From Dastarcus helophoroides (taxonomy: Eukaryota; Arthropoda; Insecta; Coleoptera; Bothrideridae), in contig CM053329.1 of the NCBI GenBank assembly GCA_028583605.1, positions 1,426,001 through 1,490,000 on the forward strand: 64,000 nucleotides of DNA, in the 5' to 3' direction. How positions within the stretch are numbered: the first letter of the stretch is position 1; every line of letters begins with the position of its first letter. A program made the position numbers and the translations under genes. Below the pieces are notes generated by a model that worked only from the letters and a program-made list of their open reading frames with translations, was not told the DNA's origin and ran no database searches. Of this stretch, positions 9,506 to 20,566 are shown one piece after another.

Positions 9506-11880
9506 TTAACATAGACGTAGTCAGAATAGGGTATGGCGCTTGCCCCCCCCCCCCCCCCCAGCTCGTGTGGTTAACGAAAATTTATATTGAACTGAGGAGA
9601 CTTTCTCTAAAAAATTTCCATTCGACAAAATTCGTCCTTTAAGCTATTGATATTTTCTTGAAATTTCGACTTATTTCACGAAATTCGTCTTTTTTCATAA
9701 ATTTCTTTGGAAATTTCAAATGTATTCCTAAATTTCGATTTATTTTATCAGAATCCAACTTAACTAAAAATACAACTTGTTTCTCAAAATTTCGACGATT
9801 ATTTCAATATTGGACATTTTCTGACTCAGGGTAGGGCAGAACAGGGCGCATGTCTGCCTCTGATTCAAGCGCTCAAGAGAAAAATCTAGAAATTACATTT
9901 TTCTCAAAATTTGTCCTTTTTCCAAAATTTCGACAAAATTTGACTCTCTCTGAAGAATTTCGAGTGTTTACTAAATTTTGATTTTTTCTCAAAATTTCGA
10001 TTTTTTTTTGTTTTTCAAGGAAAAAAAATCGAAACTTCCAAAAAAAAACAAATTTAGAAAAATCGAAACTTTAATATTTTTCTCAAAATCCGCCTTTTTT
10101 CGCAAATTTAAAATTATCCTGAAATCCCATCCTGAATGTTCCCGGAAAACTGAATATTTTTCTTGGAAATTCGTATCTCTTAAAATTTTGACTTTTTTTT
10201 CAAGACTCGTTTTTTCCACAAACGGACGGCTATTCTCAAAGTTGCACTTTTTCTTTAAGTTTGAATTTTTTCTGGAAAATTTTGATCTTTGATGCTTTAT
10301 TTGGTAGTTTTTTAGAAATGTCGACTGCTTTTCAGAGATTTCGTTTTTTTTAATTCCTTTATTTTTATTAACATCGGGTTTTTCTGAAGATTTTGATCAT
10401 TTAGAATTTGATTTTTCAGAACAAGTTTCTTAAAATTTGCCTTTTTCCCGATATTTTTATATCAAAATTCGATATTCAACTTTGCTAGAAATTTAGAATT
10501 TCTCTTAAAATTAGTTTAATTTCGTATATTCAGAAATTTCGACTTTATTCTCAAAATTCCACTTTTTGGGCTCTTCTTCCGGAAATCATTTTTTCTATCA
10601 AAATTAGGCCACTTTTCTGAATATTTGTCTTTTCTTTAAATTATGACTTTTTTAAATTTGACTAGAAATTTCATCTTCATATTTCGCCTTATTTTCGAAA
10701 TATTGACCTTAATTTCAAAATGCCATGTTTTAGTTTCTGGAACTTTCTGGACTTTTTCCTCGAAATTGGCTTTTCCTTTAAATTTCAGTTTTCTCGAAAT
10801 ACGTCTGTTTTCTCTAAATTAGGTCGGAATATTATCAAAAATTAAAAATGTTGCGAAAAATATTTTTGGGTAATTTCGAGAAAAAGATTTCTTGTACATT
10901 CAATTTCTTTATTGAAATTTAAATATTATGTCAAAATTAGAATAAAAAAGTAAACATTTCGAGAAAAGCGTTTTTGGAAATTGCAATTTTTTTCACATTT
11001 GGTCTTTGGAAATATTTTGGCATATTTAGAAATTTCGAGTTCTTCTGAAAGGTTGGGTTTTTATTCAATTTCGGTTTTCTAAAAAATCCTTTCCCAAAAT
11101 AGGGTTTTTTCAAAAAATTTGGTCGCTTTGGAAATTACGACTTTATTCTACATTTTTCTCTCAAAATTGATCTTTCATTTTTTTAATATTTGTTTTTTTT
11201 TTGATTTTTCTTCAAATTTAAATTGCCGAAAATTTCATGTTTCTCAAAAGTTGTCTTATTCTGGAAATTTTGACTCGTACTAGAAATAGGGATGTTTTAT
11301 GCTTCTGAAAATTTCCGTTTACAGTGAAAAATTTTTCTCAAAGTTCCAATTTTTTTTGAAAATTACATCTTTTTTTCACAAAATTCCACCTTTAAAAATA
11401 TAATTTTTTCGAATTTTCAACAATTTTTGAGATTTTTTGAAAGGTTAGAATTTTATTTTAAACACGAATTTCTAAACATTCCAACTTTTTCCCAAAATTC
11501 GTTTTTCCTCGTCTCTTTCAAAATTAAAATTTCTCTTGAAAATGTTCACTTTTCTTTAAGAGATTTCACCCTTTTTCTCGACATTTCGACGGTATTTCTT
11601 AAAATCGTTATTTTTTGAAATCTTCGAAATTTGGATAGTTTTTAAAGTTTTCCGAAAGAATCGGTTTTTATTTTATATTTAATTTTCTGACTGTTTTCGC
11701 AAAGTTCGACTCAATTTTCAAATTTCTAAGTTAATCTGAAAATTCGATTACTCAATTCATGTAGTTAAATGAAAATATACATATACTTGGAACGTTTTCC
11801 GGTTTTCTTTTTTTATTAATTTTTCAAAATGATTCTTGCCCCTCCCTGAATTAAATCCTGCCCACGCTTATGAATTTCAA
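9506..11880 (+). mobile_element. Array-filled element, copy 1 (related to 52500-55410)
   Basis: It starts GACGTAGTCAGAATAGGGTA, followed by GGCGCTTGCC, a run of 17 C (9543-9559) and AACGAAAATTTATATT. About 2.1 kb of degenerate TTTCTCAAAATTTCGACTT units follow. The end block holds ATATACATATACTT, TTTTCCGGTTTTCT and CCCCTCCCTGAA. The same start, filling and end occur in the same order at 52500-55410. It is non-coding. Confidence 0.65.
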
Positions 11881-11985
11881 TGATAATGCTTGACTAGAAA
11901 TGCAAAGTCATAAATAAATATATTTGGACTTTTAAAATTGTTTATTGGAAACTAAGAAAAATTAATAAACACAAAGATTTTTTTT

Positions 11986-12067
11986 AGTGGAACGGACCGG
12001 TCCTTGGGTATCTTCAAGAAAATCCTTCTTGGCTTCAGGGGACAAGTTTTGTCCTTCAATTTTTAAA
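11986..12067 (+). mobile_element. MITE fragment, same family as 37526-37840
   Basis: TGGAACGGACCGGTCCTTGG, then TTCAGGGGACAAG, matches the terminal part of the MITE at 37526-37840. It is internally deleted. Confidence 0.5.
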
Positions 12068-12402
12068 CACAAAGATAACAAATTATTAATCATGATAACT
12101 AAGGTGCATTAATGTCTTAAAAGGATCAGGGATTTAGAAATGATGACGACTGCTCTAATATAAAAGCATAATCCGACGACAGTTGACAGCTGAAATGAAA
12201 CACGGGAATTCCCCGAATCGTAAACACGAAGAAAATTGAGTTCTGTTTAGCCTTTGCAGTTGGCAGCACTTGTGGCACTGGTACAAAATTTCGTCAATGT
12301 GAAAGAGAAGGAAAGGAACATTCATTGGAGCGAATGAGACAGATATCAGCGCGATAACTGCCACGCAAGGGAACAGCGAGTCCAATTTTATAATGCGTGG
12401 TT

Positions 12403-12432
12403 CAAGAAGACTATAATATTATAGTCTTCTTG
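12403..12432. mobile_element. 30-bp perfect palindrome flanked by 8-bp direct repeats
   Basis: Left half CAAGAAGACTATAAT is followed directly by its exact complement. It is flanked by GCGTGGTT at 12395-12402 and 12433-12440. Begins CA, ends TG. It looks like a minimal hAT-style insertion or an excision scar inside the larger hAT. Confidence 0.65.
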
Positions 12433-12717
12433 GCGTGGTTAAAGTTCGAAATTCAAATGAACCTTAGAAATCGTGCTATTGCGCGAGGCCCCCTACAAGA
12501 GCGAGGCCCCGGGCGGTTGCCCTGCTTGCCACCCCCAAAGGCCGCCCCTGATAAACCTTTGCAAATATAGTTCAAACTTTATTATATGTCAAGCTTTAAA
12601 AGTAATGTACCTGACAAAAAAATTCAAACAAAAGGATGCACCTATAAAATAGAGCTCACAGCTAAAATGATGCAGTCATTATACTAACCATAAAATACCA
12701 TACATTTGTACTTTATC

Positions 12718-13640
12718 AGTAATCTAAAGGTCTTTCTTTGTTTTCAGTAACTGCCTGTAATCTTTTAGATATTGCCTCTACTAAGATTTGGGTGTATTGA
12801 GAATAAATTGCCTTTTGTTCTTCAATGATCATCTTTATCTCATTTTTATTGTTCACATTATGTTTAGCGACTTTTTACTTTTATATAGACCATACATTTT
12901 CTATTATATTAATGTTAGATGATAGTGGTGGTGTATTAAGACACGCCGGATAATTTTGAAATAACCATTCTCGTACAGAACACTCTGAAAGTTTTGGGTT
13001 GTTGTAAAAAAATTGAAAATTTTGTTGAATGTTTATTTTTCAGCACTATATTGTAGGAACTGTTTTAAAACATTGAAATAGTAATACTAACCCAATGTAC
13101 CATCACTAAAGTATATTTTGACGACCCTGACAAAAGACATGCAACCCCAAAACATTACGTGTTGACCATCCTGTCAAACTGTAAATTTCAAATTCTTAAA
13201 TTTTAATCCTTCTTTAGGTTTTCTCTTAAAGTTATCTTCCCATCTGATGAAAAAAGGTTAAATTTCGTTTCATCGGCCAATAATACTGATTTCACGCAGA
13301 TCATTCATTTATTAAGATGCTTCTGAGTAAATTCCATTCTTAGCTTTCTTTTTAGGGGTACATTCCGAGCTGTTCTCCCGTGTAAATTAACTCCCCTTAA
13401 AACAGATCGTATTTTTTTTGTGCAACATTGTTTTTTGATGTCTTATAAACTTCTGTTGTTAACTTTGAAGCCCTTAATTTGAGGTTTTTGGTGCTTGTTC
13501 TTAAATCCGCTCCTTGTCGTATTGAGTAAAAATTGTGTTATAAGCTTTTGTTAATTTATTTAAGCCCCGATTTTATTTTGGTATAATGTTTTGTAATATG
13601 TTGAACTGTTCCTTGATCTTTTTGACCATTTTAACAATTT
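12718..13640 (-). pseudogene. Tc1-like transposase relic
   Basis: Read on the minus strand in shifting frames: a GR-type linker near 13370; a block with LLADETKFNLFSSDGK near 13245-13290 (the first catalytic Asp context); NIIENVW near 12890-12920 (the third catalytic Glu context); and the C-terminal YSQYTQILVEAISKRLQAV ending near 12720. Frameshifts and stops interrupt it. It belongs to Tc1 element A. Confidence 0.75.
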
Positions 13641-14105
13641 TCTATGGTTTACTAATATTTATTATATTATTAAAATGGTTAATCATCATTTGTGACTTCT
13701 CAATTGTGGTATGACCGTCCGCACAGCTTTTTTTGTGTCTGTTTTACAAACATTTGGCATAAATAATATGGCACAAAATTAAGATTTACTATTATAAACA
13801 TCTAATAATTGACGAAGTCGGAAAATTCTTCCGTAATTTTGATAATATGGGCAAGTACTGCAGCCTGCATCTTTTAAGCTGTGATGTTGAATTTACCGGT
13901 TTCCACAAATTTTCATTTATATTTTGGTTATTGTCAGTATTGTATTCATATTATTCTAGGGGTAAATGACATATACCTACGCCTATTTACTACAACCAAC
14001 ATTTACACCAGTTTTCACTTGCTTATTTTTATATGCTCTTTTATAATAAAATATGATAACTGCATCATTTAAGCTGTGAGTCACTGTGGGAAACAGTAAC
14101 AATTA

Positions 14106-14175
14106 ATACTCCGTTGATCTGCCTTTAGCTTTAATACTGGCATGAAATCTTCTTAGGACAGAACTAACTAATTTA
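14106..14175 (-). pseudogene. C terminus of a second Tc1-like transposase
   Basis: The minus strand reads LRRFHASIKAKGRSTEY-stop, the usual Tc1 C-terminal pattern (RR...A.IKAKG..T.Y). It differs from the copy at 12718, so it is a separate element. Confidence 0.6.
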
Positions 14176-14221
14176 GAGGTATAAGAAGAGGGCACCAAGG
14201 GCACCTAATATTGAACATGGT

Positions 14222-14288
14222 AAAGAAAATTTAGTTCCTTCGATAAAACACGGTATTGGATCTGTTTGAGTTTGGGATTGTATGGGTA
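14222..14288 (+). pseudogene. Tc1-like transposase fragment, plus strand
   Basis: Plus-strand frame reads NLVPSIKHGIGSV, stop, VWDCMG, matching the Tc1 block (V.P.VKHGGGS.MVWGC). It is a third, oppositely oriented Tc1 remnant. Confidence 0.6.
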
Positions 14289-14299
14289 CTAAAGCACCC

Positions 14300-14619
14300 C
14301 TTTAGTACCTAGGAGGCTATCGCTCATTCTAATTAATTCTAATGGACCACTTTAACGCTAAAAAAATCAAATCGCGTGAAAAAGAAAGTATTTCATTCTT
14401 TTATCATGGTCTAAAGTTAACAAAAATAGTTTTGATGTCATAACTTCATTTTCTTAAATGGCACCATATTGGTGCTGTGGTACCACCAAAAGGTATAATT
14501 AATGGCCAATCTAACCAAATTTGCATTTTTGCTGTGAAATCAATGGAACTGAAGTTACAGCCAAAGGAATTCAAAATATTTGGTTTCAATTTATTTGAAG
14601 ATTTATTCAATAAGCACAT
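14300..14619. other. Unassigned A/T-rich DNA
   Basis: No coding content or repeat structure is recognised. Confidence 0.45.
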
Positions 14620-14998
14620 AAGATAGCTGTGGAAAACAAATTTAGAAAAAAGACACTTGCTAAGTTTTCCTAATTTAATTTTCGTGCAGCGCTTATATGG
14701 TCACTTAGCGTCATGACCTTCTAGACCGAAAAATAAAATGGCACCAAAAAATGTTTGAATATTTAAAAATCACTAATTTTATGTGTATTGTATCCAAAAA
14801 ATTGTGCACATTCCAAAAATGTAATAATATGCAGGGTGTTCAATTTAAAAATCAAAAGTTAGTATCAGTTTTAATGAAATGGACAACAGTAGGAATGTCA
14901 AATTTTTACATTTGATAAATACATTAAGTGTGACAATTTTATCTTCAGAAATAAAGTAAAAATAGGGGCTGTACCATGATCCTGTTACACCCGGTATA
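14620..14998 (+). repeat. Dispersed repeat, copy 1 (with 163-bp MITE core)
   Basis: It matches 24230-24608 over its whole length (shared GGAAAACAAATTTA, AAGTTTTCCTAATTTAATTT, AAAATTGTGCA). The right half, 14832-14994, runs from CAGGGTGT to ACACCCGG next to A/T flanks and looks like a short MITE. Confidence 0.7.
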
Positions 14999-15045
14999 TC
15001 AAAAGTTAAATATCCAAAAGGATGCGTCTTAGATTGACCACGGTG

Positions 15046-16860
15046 TACATGGTTAGTCTTATTAAATGGACACCCCCTTTATTTTCTTTATTCTTGACTA
15101 TTATAAAATTTTCAAAATGCAGTCCTATGTAGTTTTCTCGGAATTTTTTAGTTTTTCTAAAAAAATATTTTGCTGTGTGTATAAGGGTGAATCAATATCA
15201 AGTCTGTTTTTTCTTACGGAACACTGTATATTTTTACTTATTTGAATTCTGCTAGTTCTCTAGAATCCAAATATACATAGTTGTTATACATTTCATCCAC
15301 GAATAGCGATAAAAAAATTAATTAACTATGATAATTTACAACTCTTAGCAACTAATTATTACTAAAAAACCTTAACTATGTCATACTACACTGCATCACA
15401 AGTCTTTTTTATAAGGCAATCGTTATTTTCGATGCATTTATTGCACCTTTTCAAAAAATTGTCCCTCACAGCCCCTAGTGCAAATTTATTTAAATTTAAA
15501 GACTGAATACATTCTGTTATTGCTTCTTTTAATTGCAGCACATTTTCGTAATCCCCATGTTTAAAAATTTTTTGTTTGATGGTACCCCAAAAGTAAAAAT
15601 CTAGAGGGTAAGATCGGGGCTTCTTGGCGGCCATCGTAATTGCCCAAATGGGCCAATCCAAAGAGGGTAGCGATGATTTAAAAAATTTGTGACAACCCTG
15701 GCATTGTGGGGCGGAGCCCCATCTTGTTGCCAGATGATTCTTTTATACTGTGCAACCGGTATATTTTCTAATTGATGCTCAATATTGTGTTGCAAAATAT
15801 TTAAATAATTATTCCCTGTCAAACTGCCCTCGATAGATATCGGGCCAATAATTGCATCGTTGTGTATCCCACACCAAACATTAAGGCTAGAACGCCCCTG
15901 TCTTCTAATTTGCCTGACCGCTAGAGGATTCTCCATTGCCCATTGATGAGTATTTCTTTTATTAAATGCAAAACCACTTGTTGAAAAATTCGATTCGTCG
16001 GTCCATAAAATATTTCTTATGAAATTGTTATCTTCGTGATGTCGGCGAATCATTTCCTCACAAAATACTCTGCGGACTTCACAGTCTTGATATAACTTTT
16101 GCGCAACCATCAGATGATATGGTTTGTAATGATGTTTATGTAAAACTCTTACCACAATACTTTGTGAAATTTGAAAATATCGGGCAGCTTCGGTTGTCGA
16201 GCGACAAGGATCCTCGATGAAAAATAAATTAATATTTAATTCCAGGTGCTCATTTATCTGACGACCTTTTTGTCAGTTTGCATTTCTTTTAGTTGCATCA
16301 TTAGAAAACTTTTGATAAATCCTGACGAATGTATTTTTTGAGGGAGCCGTTCGATCAGGATATCTTTCAATGTAATGTCGTGCTGCCGCCTTATTTCTTC
16401 GACATGAAAGATAGTATCTCCCGTCTCTCAGTCAACGAATTATACATTTTTTACAGTTAAATATAAAATAATGAATTAAAAGTAAACGATGCGTTGACAG
16501 ATTTTTGATAGGAGTTAACCAATTTGTTTTTCATACCCATTAAAATCAAGTAATATTAAAACTCTAAAAGTAACTCCTTGATCTCAAATAATTCGCTTAT
16601 TTGTCAATGAAGTATATAACAATTATATAAATTTGGATTCTGGAAAACTAGGAGAATTGAAATATGTAAAAATATTTAGGATGTTCTATAAGAAAAAATC
16701 GACTTGGTATTGATCACCCTGTATAAATACATCAAAGAAAATTTTTCAGAAAAATTAAAAAAATTCAGAAGAAAATATGTAGAGCTGCATTTTGAAATTT
16801 TCAGAATAATTTAAAATAAAGAAAATAAAGGGGGGTCCATTTAATAAGACCAACCCTGTA
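15046..16860 (-). mobile_element. IS630/Tc1/mariner-type element with ~190-bp TIRs
   Basis: The ends are long inverted repeats. Left, 15046-15235, starts TACATGGTTAGTCTTATTAA. Right, 16675-16860, reads the complement of TACAGGGTTGGTCTTATTAA. Inner landmarks (GGGTGAATCAATATCAAGTC on the left, its diverged complement on the right) extend the arms to about 190 bp. TA at both borders. One minus-strand transposase relic is inside. Confidence 0.85.
15386..16437 (-). pseudogene. DUF4817-type transposase relic (Tc1/mariner superfamily)
   Basis: N-terminal helix-turn-helix of the DUF4817 kind (16437 to about 16290: CRRNKAAARHYIERYPDR and a following FVRIYQKF). An in-frame stop follows. Then a second HTH (TTEAARYFQIS) and a long intact stretch (16155..15601) with WTDESNF and WQQDGAPPHNARVV, the first and second catalytic Asp. 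A one-base deletion in a C run near 15604 separates RSPDLT from PLDFYFWG. About 40 residues lie between the second Asp and the Asp of PLD, longer than the mariner DD34D spacing. The C terminus ends at 15386. Confidence 0.83.
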
Positions 16861-16864
16861 CATA

Positions 16865-18190
16865 TAAAAAATTGTAATTAAAAAAAGTAAAGATTTATAA
16901 AAAAAACTTTTAAAACAGCTCGAAATTTTTTAAGAAAGTTGAAATTTTGAAAAAATGTCAAAATTTGAAAAAATTCCAATTTTTTTAAGTCATAATTTTC
17001 TAAGTTCTAGTGTTAAAAAATTGACATTTTAAAAATGGAAAAAAATTTATATTTGAAAACAACCAAATTTTCAAAAAAATGCGAAATTTTTGGAGTCGTA
17101 CTTATTTAAAAAAGAACAAAGTGTGAAAAAAGTAAAAGCTTTGAAAAAAACTAGTCAAAATTCTGTAATAAAATCGAAATTTTAAGAAAATTAATAAAAA
17201 ATTCGCTTAGAAAAGTCTATTTAAAACAATATTTGAAAAAATCGAAATTTAAAAAAGATAAAAAACTCCACTTTTTAAAAAACTAAAAAAAAAGAAAATT
17301 AAAAAATGTCAAAAAATTCAAATTTCGGAAAAATGCCGAAATTAAAAAAAAATCGATTCATTTAAACACGTTAAAGAAAGTTAGCGGAGTCTGTTGACAT
17401 CAGCAAGTTTTGAATAAATGCCAGACATTTTAAAAATCGAGATTTTTACAAAAGTTTTAAATTTTGAAGGTCGAAATTAAAAAAAAAAACACAAAAAGTA
17501 GAAATTTTAAAAAACAGTTGAAATTACAAAGGATAGTTGCAATGAAAAAAAATTAAAATCTCGAAATTTTCAAATCAAAGTTCAACAAAGGACGAAATTT
17601 TCAACAAAAATGGCAAGTTTTTAAAAAAAGGTTTAAACAATTTGAAACTTCTAATAAAGTTTTCAAAAATGTTGAAAATTTGAAAGAATTCGGGATTTTT
17701 AAGAGGTAAAATTTAAAAAATTAGCTCCAAAAAAACTCAACATTATCAAAAAAAAGATATTCGCGAAAAAACTGAAACTTTTGAATGAATGTCACAATTA
17801 TCAAACAAGTCAGTCAGAAATTTTCGAAAAAATTTAAGTCTCAAGTGGAAATTTTCAGTGAAATATAAATTTTCAAGAAAAGCATAATTTTAAAAAGCAG
17901 CCTTAAATTTGAAATCATATCGACATTTGGAAAATATGTCAACCTGTCACGAAAAAGATATTTTGAAAAGTTGAAAGAAATAAAAATTTTGAAGAGTTGA
18001 AATTCTGAAAACGAAATTTTGAAGTCAAAGTTCTGAAAAAATTCAATCTCAAAAAACTACATTTGCAAAAAATTAATGTTTAGAAAGAAGCCAGAATTTC
18101 CAAAAAGTATAATTTTTAAAAATGCTGACTTTCAGAAATCTAAATTTTGAAAAGTGGAAATTTTGAAGAAAAAATTTAAATTTAAAAGGA
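16865..18190. repeat. Degenerate AAATTTTGAAAAA-type array (A-rich strand)
   Basis: About 1.3 kb of variable units such as GTCGAAATTTTGAAAAAA and AAGTTGAAATTTTGAA. Non-coding. It is the complement-strand form of the T-rich arrays elsewhere in the window. Confidence 0.75.
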
Positions 18191-18353
18191 GTGTCGAATA
18201 TGCAATGCAACAACGGCAGGAATGCCCCTGATTTCGACTTTTGGAAAATGAAAGTGGTAGGTTGACCCGCTCATCCCATGGCTTTACCTTCTAGGTTTCC
18301 CTACTTAAAAAGGGCACAAGGTAAAAACAAAAAACGTCAAAAACTTAAACATA
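18191..18353. other. AAR2 3' flank
   Basis: Short non-repetitive sequence downstream of AAR2. No gene is seen. Confidence 0.5.
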
Positions 18354-18359
18354 TTTATT
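18354..18359 (-). promoter_or_regulatory. AAR2 polyadenylation signal overlapping the stop codon
   Basis: The minus strand reads GAATAAATA: the TAA stop lies inside an AATAAA hexamer, implying a very short 3' UTR. No other hexamer is closer. Confidence 0.45.
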
Positions 18360-18761
18360 CAGTTTCTACAACTATTGGAGCATCTTCACCTTCTTCCAAA
18401 TCTAAGTTGTCAAAATCCCACATGTAGGTGGCTGTCAACAATCTCTGGAATCTCTCAGCTTTTGTTTTTAACTGACCATCAACATTTGATTCTTGTATGT
18501 TTCTAAATAAATTTCTTAGCTTAACATACAGAAAATTATTGTTAGATACAATATCTGCCAAAAATTCTTCTGGAATCTCCTTAATTTGATAACCTAGCAT
18601 TGTAATCAATAAGTCATACAACTTTCTATATTTCTTAATAGCCAGTTTCACAGTTACATAATAAGCTAACTAATTTCTTCCACTGATCAAATGCTTCTAA
18701 GCTGTGTCCAACCAAAAAGACCACATAACAAAATTCCATTTCTCCTATTATGTCTGTTGGG
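18355..18761 (-). CDS. AAR2: AAR2 exon 3 (helical C-terminal domain), frame broken by one base
   Basis: The acceptor TTTTTCAG ends at 18762. Up to about 18645 the frame continues from exon 2. The remaining homology (KKYRKLYDLL to the C-terminal acidic tail and TAA at 18357..18355) is in the next frame. The homology is continuous across the break, which argues for a single inserted G. Confidence 0.88.
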
Positions 18762-19920
18762 CTGAAAAAAAAATGAATTATTAAATCATAATATAATAAT
18801 TAGAATTAAAATTATAACTTGCTAGCGCCCGAATAGTAGGCCTATTTCCTGGTTTTATTCATTTTTGCCTTTTTATAGTAGCTACTCGCTCTAACGACCA
18901 CAAGGCTGCGCGGTACTCCTTGTCAAATGAGCGACTTCTGTTTAATGTAAAAGATAAATTACTAAATTAAAGTATGATTTACAACATTGTTAGGTACAAA
19001 ATAATGATACAGTTGAACTTTTATATCTGAAACTTCGATAATTCGAATTTTTGATAACTCGAACAAAATTCGTTGATCTATATTGCTGGTTTATTTTGCC
19101 TTACTATCCGGATTTTAAATGAAGGCTCAAGATCCTTACTTGTCATAACATTTAACCATTTGGTCCAGAACAAAAGTGGAGTCTAATGAATGGTAAGTAA
19201 TAGCAGATGCACTAGAACCATCTGGATATAATTTTTCTGGAAATTTGGACAATCGAAGCTCAGTGCCCTTTTTGGGTTTTAGTTGAGGTAAAAGGTCGTT
19301 ATCTCCATCATCTTTAAATAGCTTTGGCTTTTTTCTTTTACTACAACTGGGCTCACTGACATTTCCCCTAGGTCTATCTGCATCTGAACAGGGTTCCAGC
19401 TCTAATGCGGACCTAACAATACCTGATGAAGGTATCAAATTTTGGACCAATTCCTCTATAAAAAAAATAAAAATAAAATTAAAAAAACTAAAATAGTTTT
19501 AAATATTGAATGCTCACCAGTTATATTTGTAGTTAAGTTTTGCCATTTGCCCAATACATCATAAGGATAAGGGCCCAAAAAATTATCCAAAGCCTGCAAA
19601 TTATCTTTCAGTCTTACTATTTCCTCTTCCGAAACTTCCTCATTACTGATGTCTTCTGCTTGCTTGTCCCACTTCTTGACAACTAATTCACCTTTTCTAA
19701 AGTTATGAAAAAACCCGGATCTGGGAGCCACATCTCCTGTATTACCAACGGCATTGTAAAATATGTAATGTAGGCCCGGAGGTATCATCTTTACACCCCG
19801 AAATTTCTCGCCTGTATTCCAAGATTTCATGTCGATCCCAAATTCTGTGCCTTCAGGTACATTTAAAAACACAAACACTGCCCCTTCCTGAAACAATTTT
19901 TTCGCTGTTTTTTGATCCAT
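18355..19920 (-). CDS. AAR2: AAR2 splicing factor (U5 snRNP assembly), three exons with one frameshift
   Basis: AAR2 binds Prp8/PRPF8 during cytoplasmic assembly and nuclear import of U5 snRNP. CDS = 19920..19518, 19455..19140, 18761..18355. With one extra base removed the product is about 374 aa, close to human AAR2 (384). The N-terminal domain (exon 1) has FGIDMKSWNTGEKFRGVKM and PPGLHYIFYN, then NLQALDNFLGPYPY, all diagnostic. Exon 2 holds a charged linker. Exon 3 holds the helical C-terminal domain (GEMEFCYVVFLVGHSLEAF, QWKKLVSLL, IPEEFLADIVS). All four splice sites are canonical. Anomaly: in exon 3 at about 18642-18643 there is one surplus base after CNCET. The upstream frame then meets a stop within two codons, while the family sequence resumes one frame over. 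It is either a sequencing error or a recent lesion. Confidence 0.93.
19140..19455 (-). CDS. AAR2: AAR2 exon 2 (linker)
   Basis: The acceptor TATAG is at 19456; the exon ends GACAA|GTAAGG at 19140/19139. It encodes a Lys- and Asp-rich linker (CSKRKKPKLFKDDGDN) and the RLSKFPEKLYPDG block. Confidence 0.88.
19518..19920 (-). CDS. AAR2: AAR2 exon 1 (N-terminal beta domain)
   Basis: It starts MDQKTAKKLFQEGA, the family N terminus, and ends ACTG|GTGAGC at 19518/19517. It includes the FRGVKMIPPG block and the GPYPY motif. Confidence 0.93.
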
Positions 19921-20566
19921 CTTTTCAGGTAAACGTTGATCAACGAGCTAAACAATTGTACACAAAGACAGTATTAAAATTCTACATCGTCAAAACAATC
20001 ATTTGTTAGGTTATGTTACGGTAGGAGTAGGGATGTCGATCTGAGATCGATTAATCGAAAAAACGATTTTTTCAAGTCTCAAGGTCGATTTCTTAGATCG
20101 ATCTTAAATACAAGATCGATCTAATGAACGATTCAAAAATCCTAAGAATCAGATCGATTTACCTTACATGCAGGTCACTGTAAATTTAATGACCAAATTT
20201 TTTATATAAGTGTATACATATACATATGTCGGTATGTTATTCTTAGGGAGTTCTATAAGAAGAAGATGCATCGGTAACGTAATTTGTCGAATGAAAATGG
20301 GATTGATTTCCACCCATTGACATCAGCTGCCTCTGCTGTGTACTACCAGTAAGTATTGTGCGAAAACTGTAAAATGAGGGCTTAAATTGTATCTACGGAT
20401 GGTGGTAGTCGTAGGTACAATGTATCCAATCGGTCACATCACTGTGCTGTTAATCTTTTCTTGGGCTTTTCCTAGGAAAGCGTGTCTAGAACTTCCTTTA
20501 TTCATCTTTTAGTCAGGGAGGAGCGTTTACCGTTGAAGTTGAAACTACTTCAATCCATTAGGTGTA

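Larger units (their letters stand above)
9431..12550. mobile_element. hAT-type element with 8-bp target duplication
   Basis: TIRs are CAGGGGCGGCCTT at 9431-9443 and its exact complement ending at 12550. The flanks are perfect 8-bp direct repeats ATAAACCT (9423-9430 and 12551-12558). An inner GCGAGGC(T/C)CCGGGCGG block occurs near both ends. No hAT transposase is readable; the 3.1-kb interior is mostly a nested array element. Confidence 0.9.
9324..14086. mobile_element. Tc1-like element A, split by a hAT insertion
   Basis: The left TIR starts CAGTGACTCGCAGCTTAAAT at 9324 after a TA. The right TIR ends at 14086 and is 27/28 identical in inverted orientation (Cys-region base G/A the only change). 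A partial extra copy of the end sequence at 12652-12678 suggests two overlapping copies. The minus-strand transposase relic is at 12718-13640. Confidence 0.7.
9104..14300. mobile_element. Outer Tc1-like element B, truncated and interrupted
   Basis: The left part begins CAGTGAGTGTAAAAAGTATT at 9104, followed by a second TATTCGTACA block near 9289, typical of Tc1-like ends. The right side resumes after element A with the C terminus of a Tc1 transposase on the minus strand (14106-14175). No matching right TIR was found, so the right border is uncertain. Confidence 0.5.

Noticed and set aside
19010..19080. CAGTTGAACTTTTATATCTG and TAATTCGAA in AAR2 intron 2, resembling a pogo/Tigger end
   Set aside because: No second end and no transposase; too short to call.
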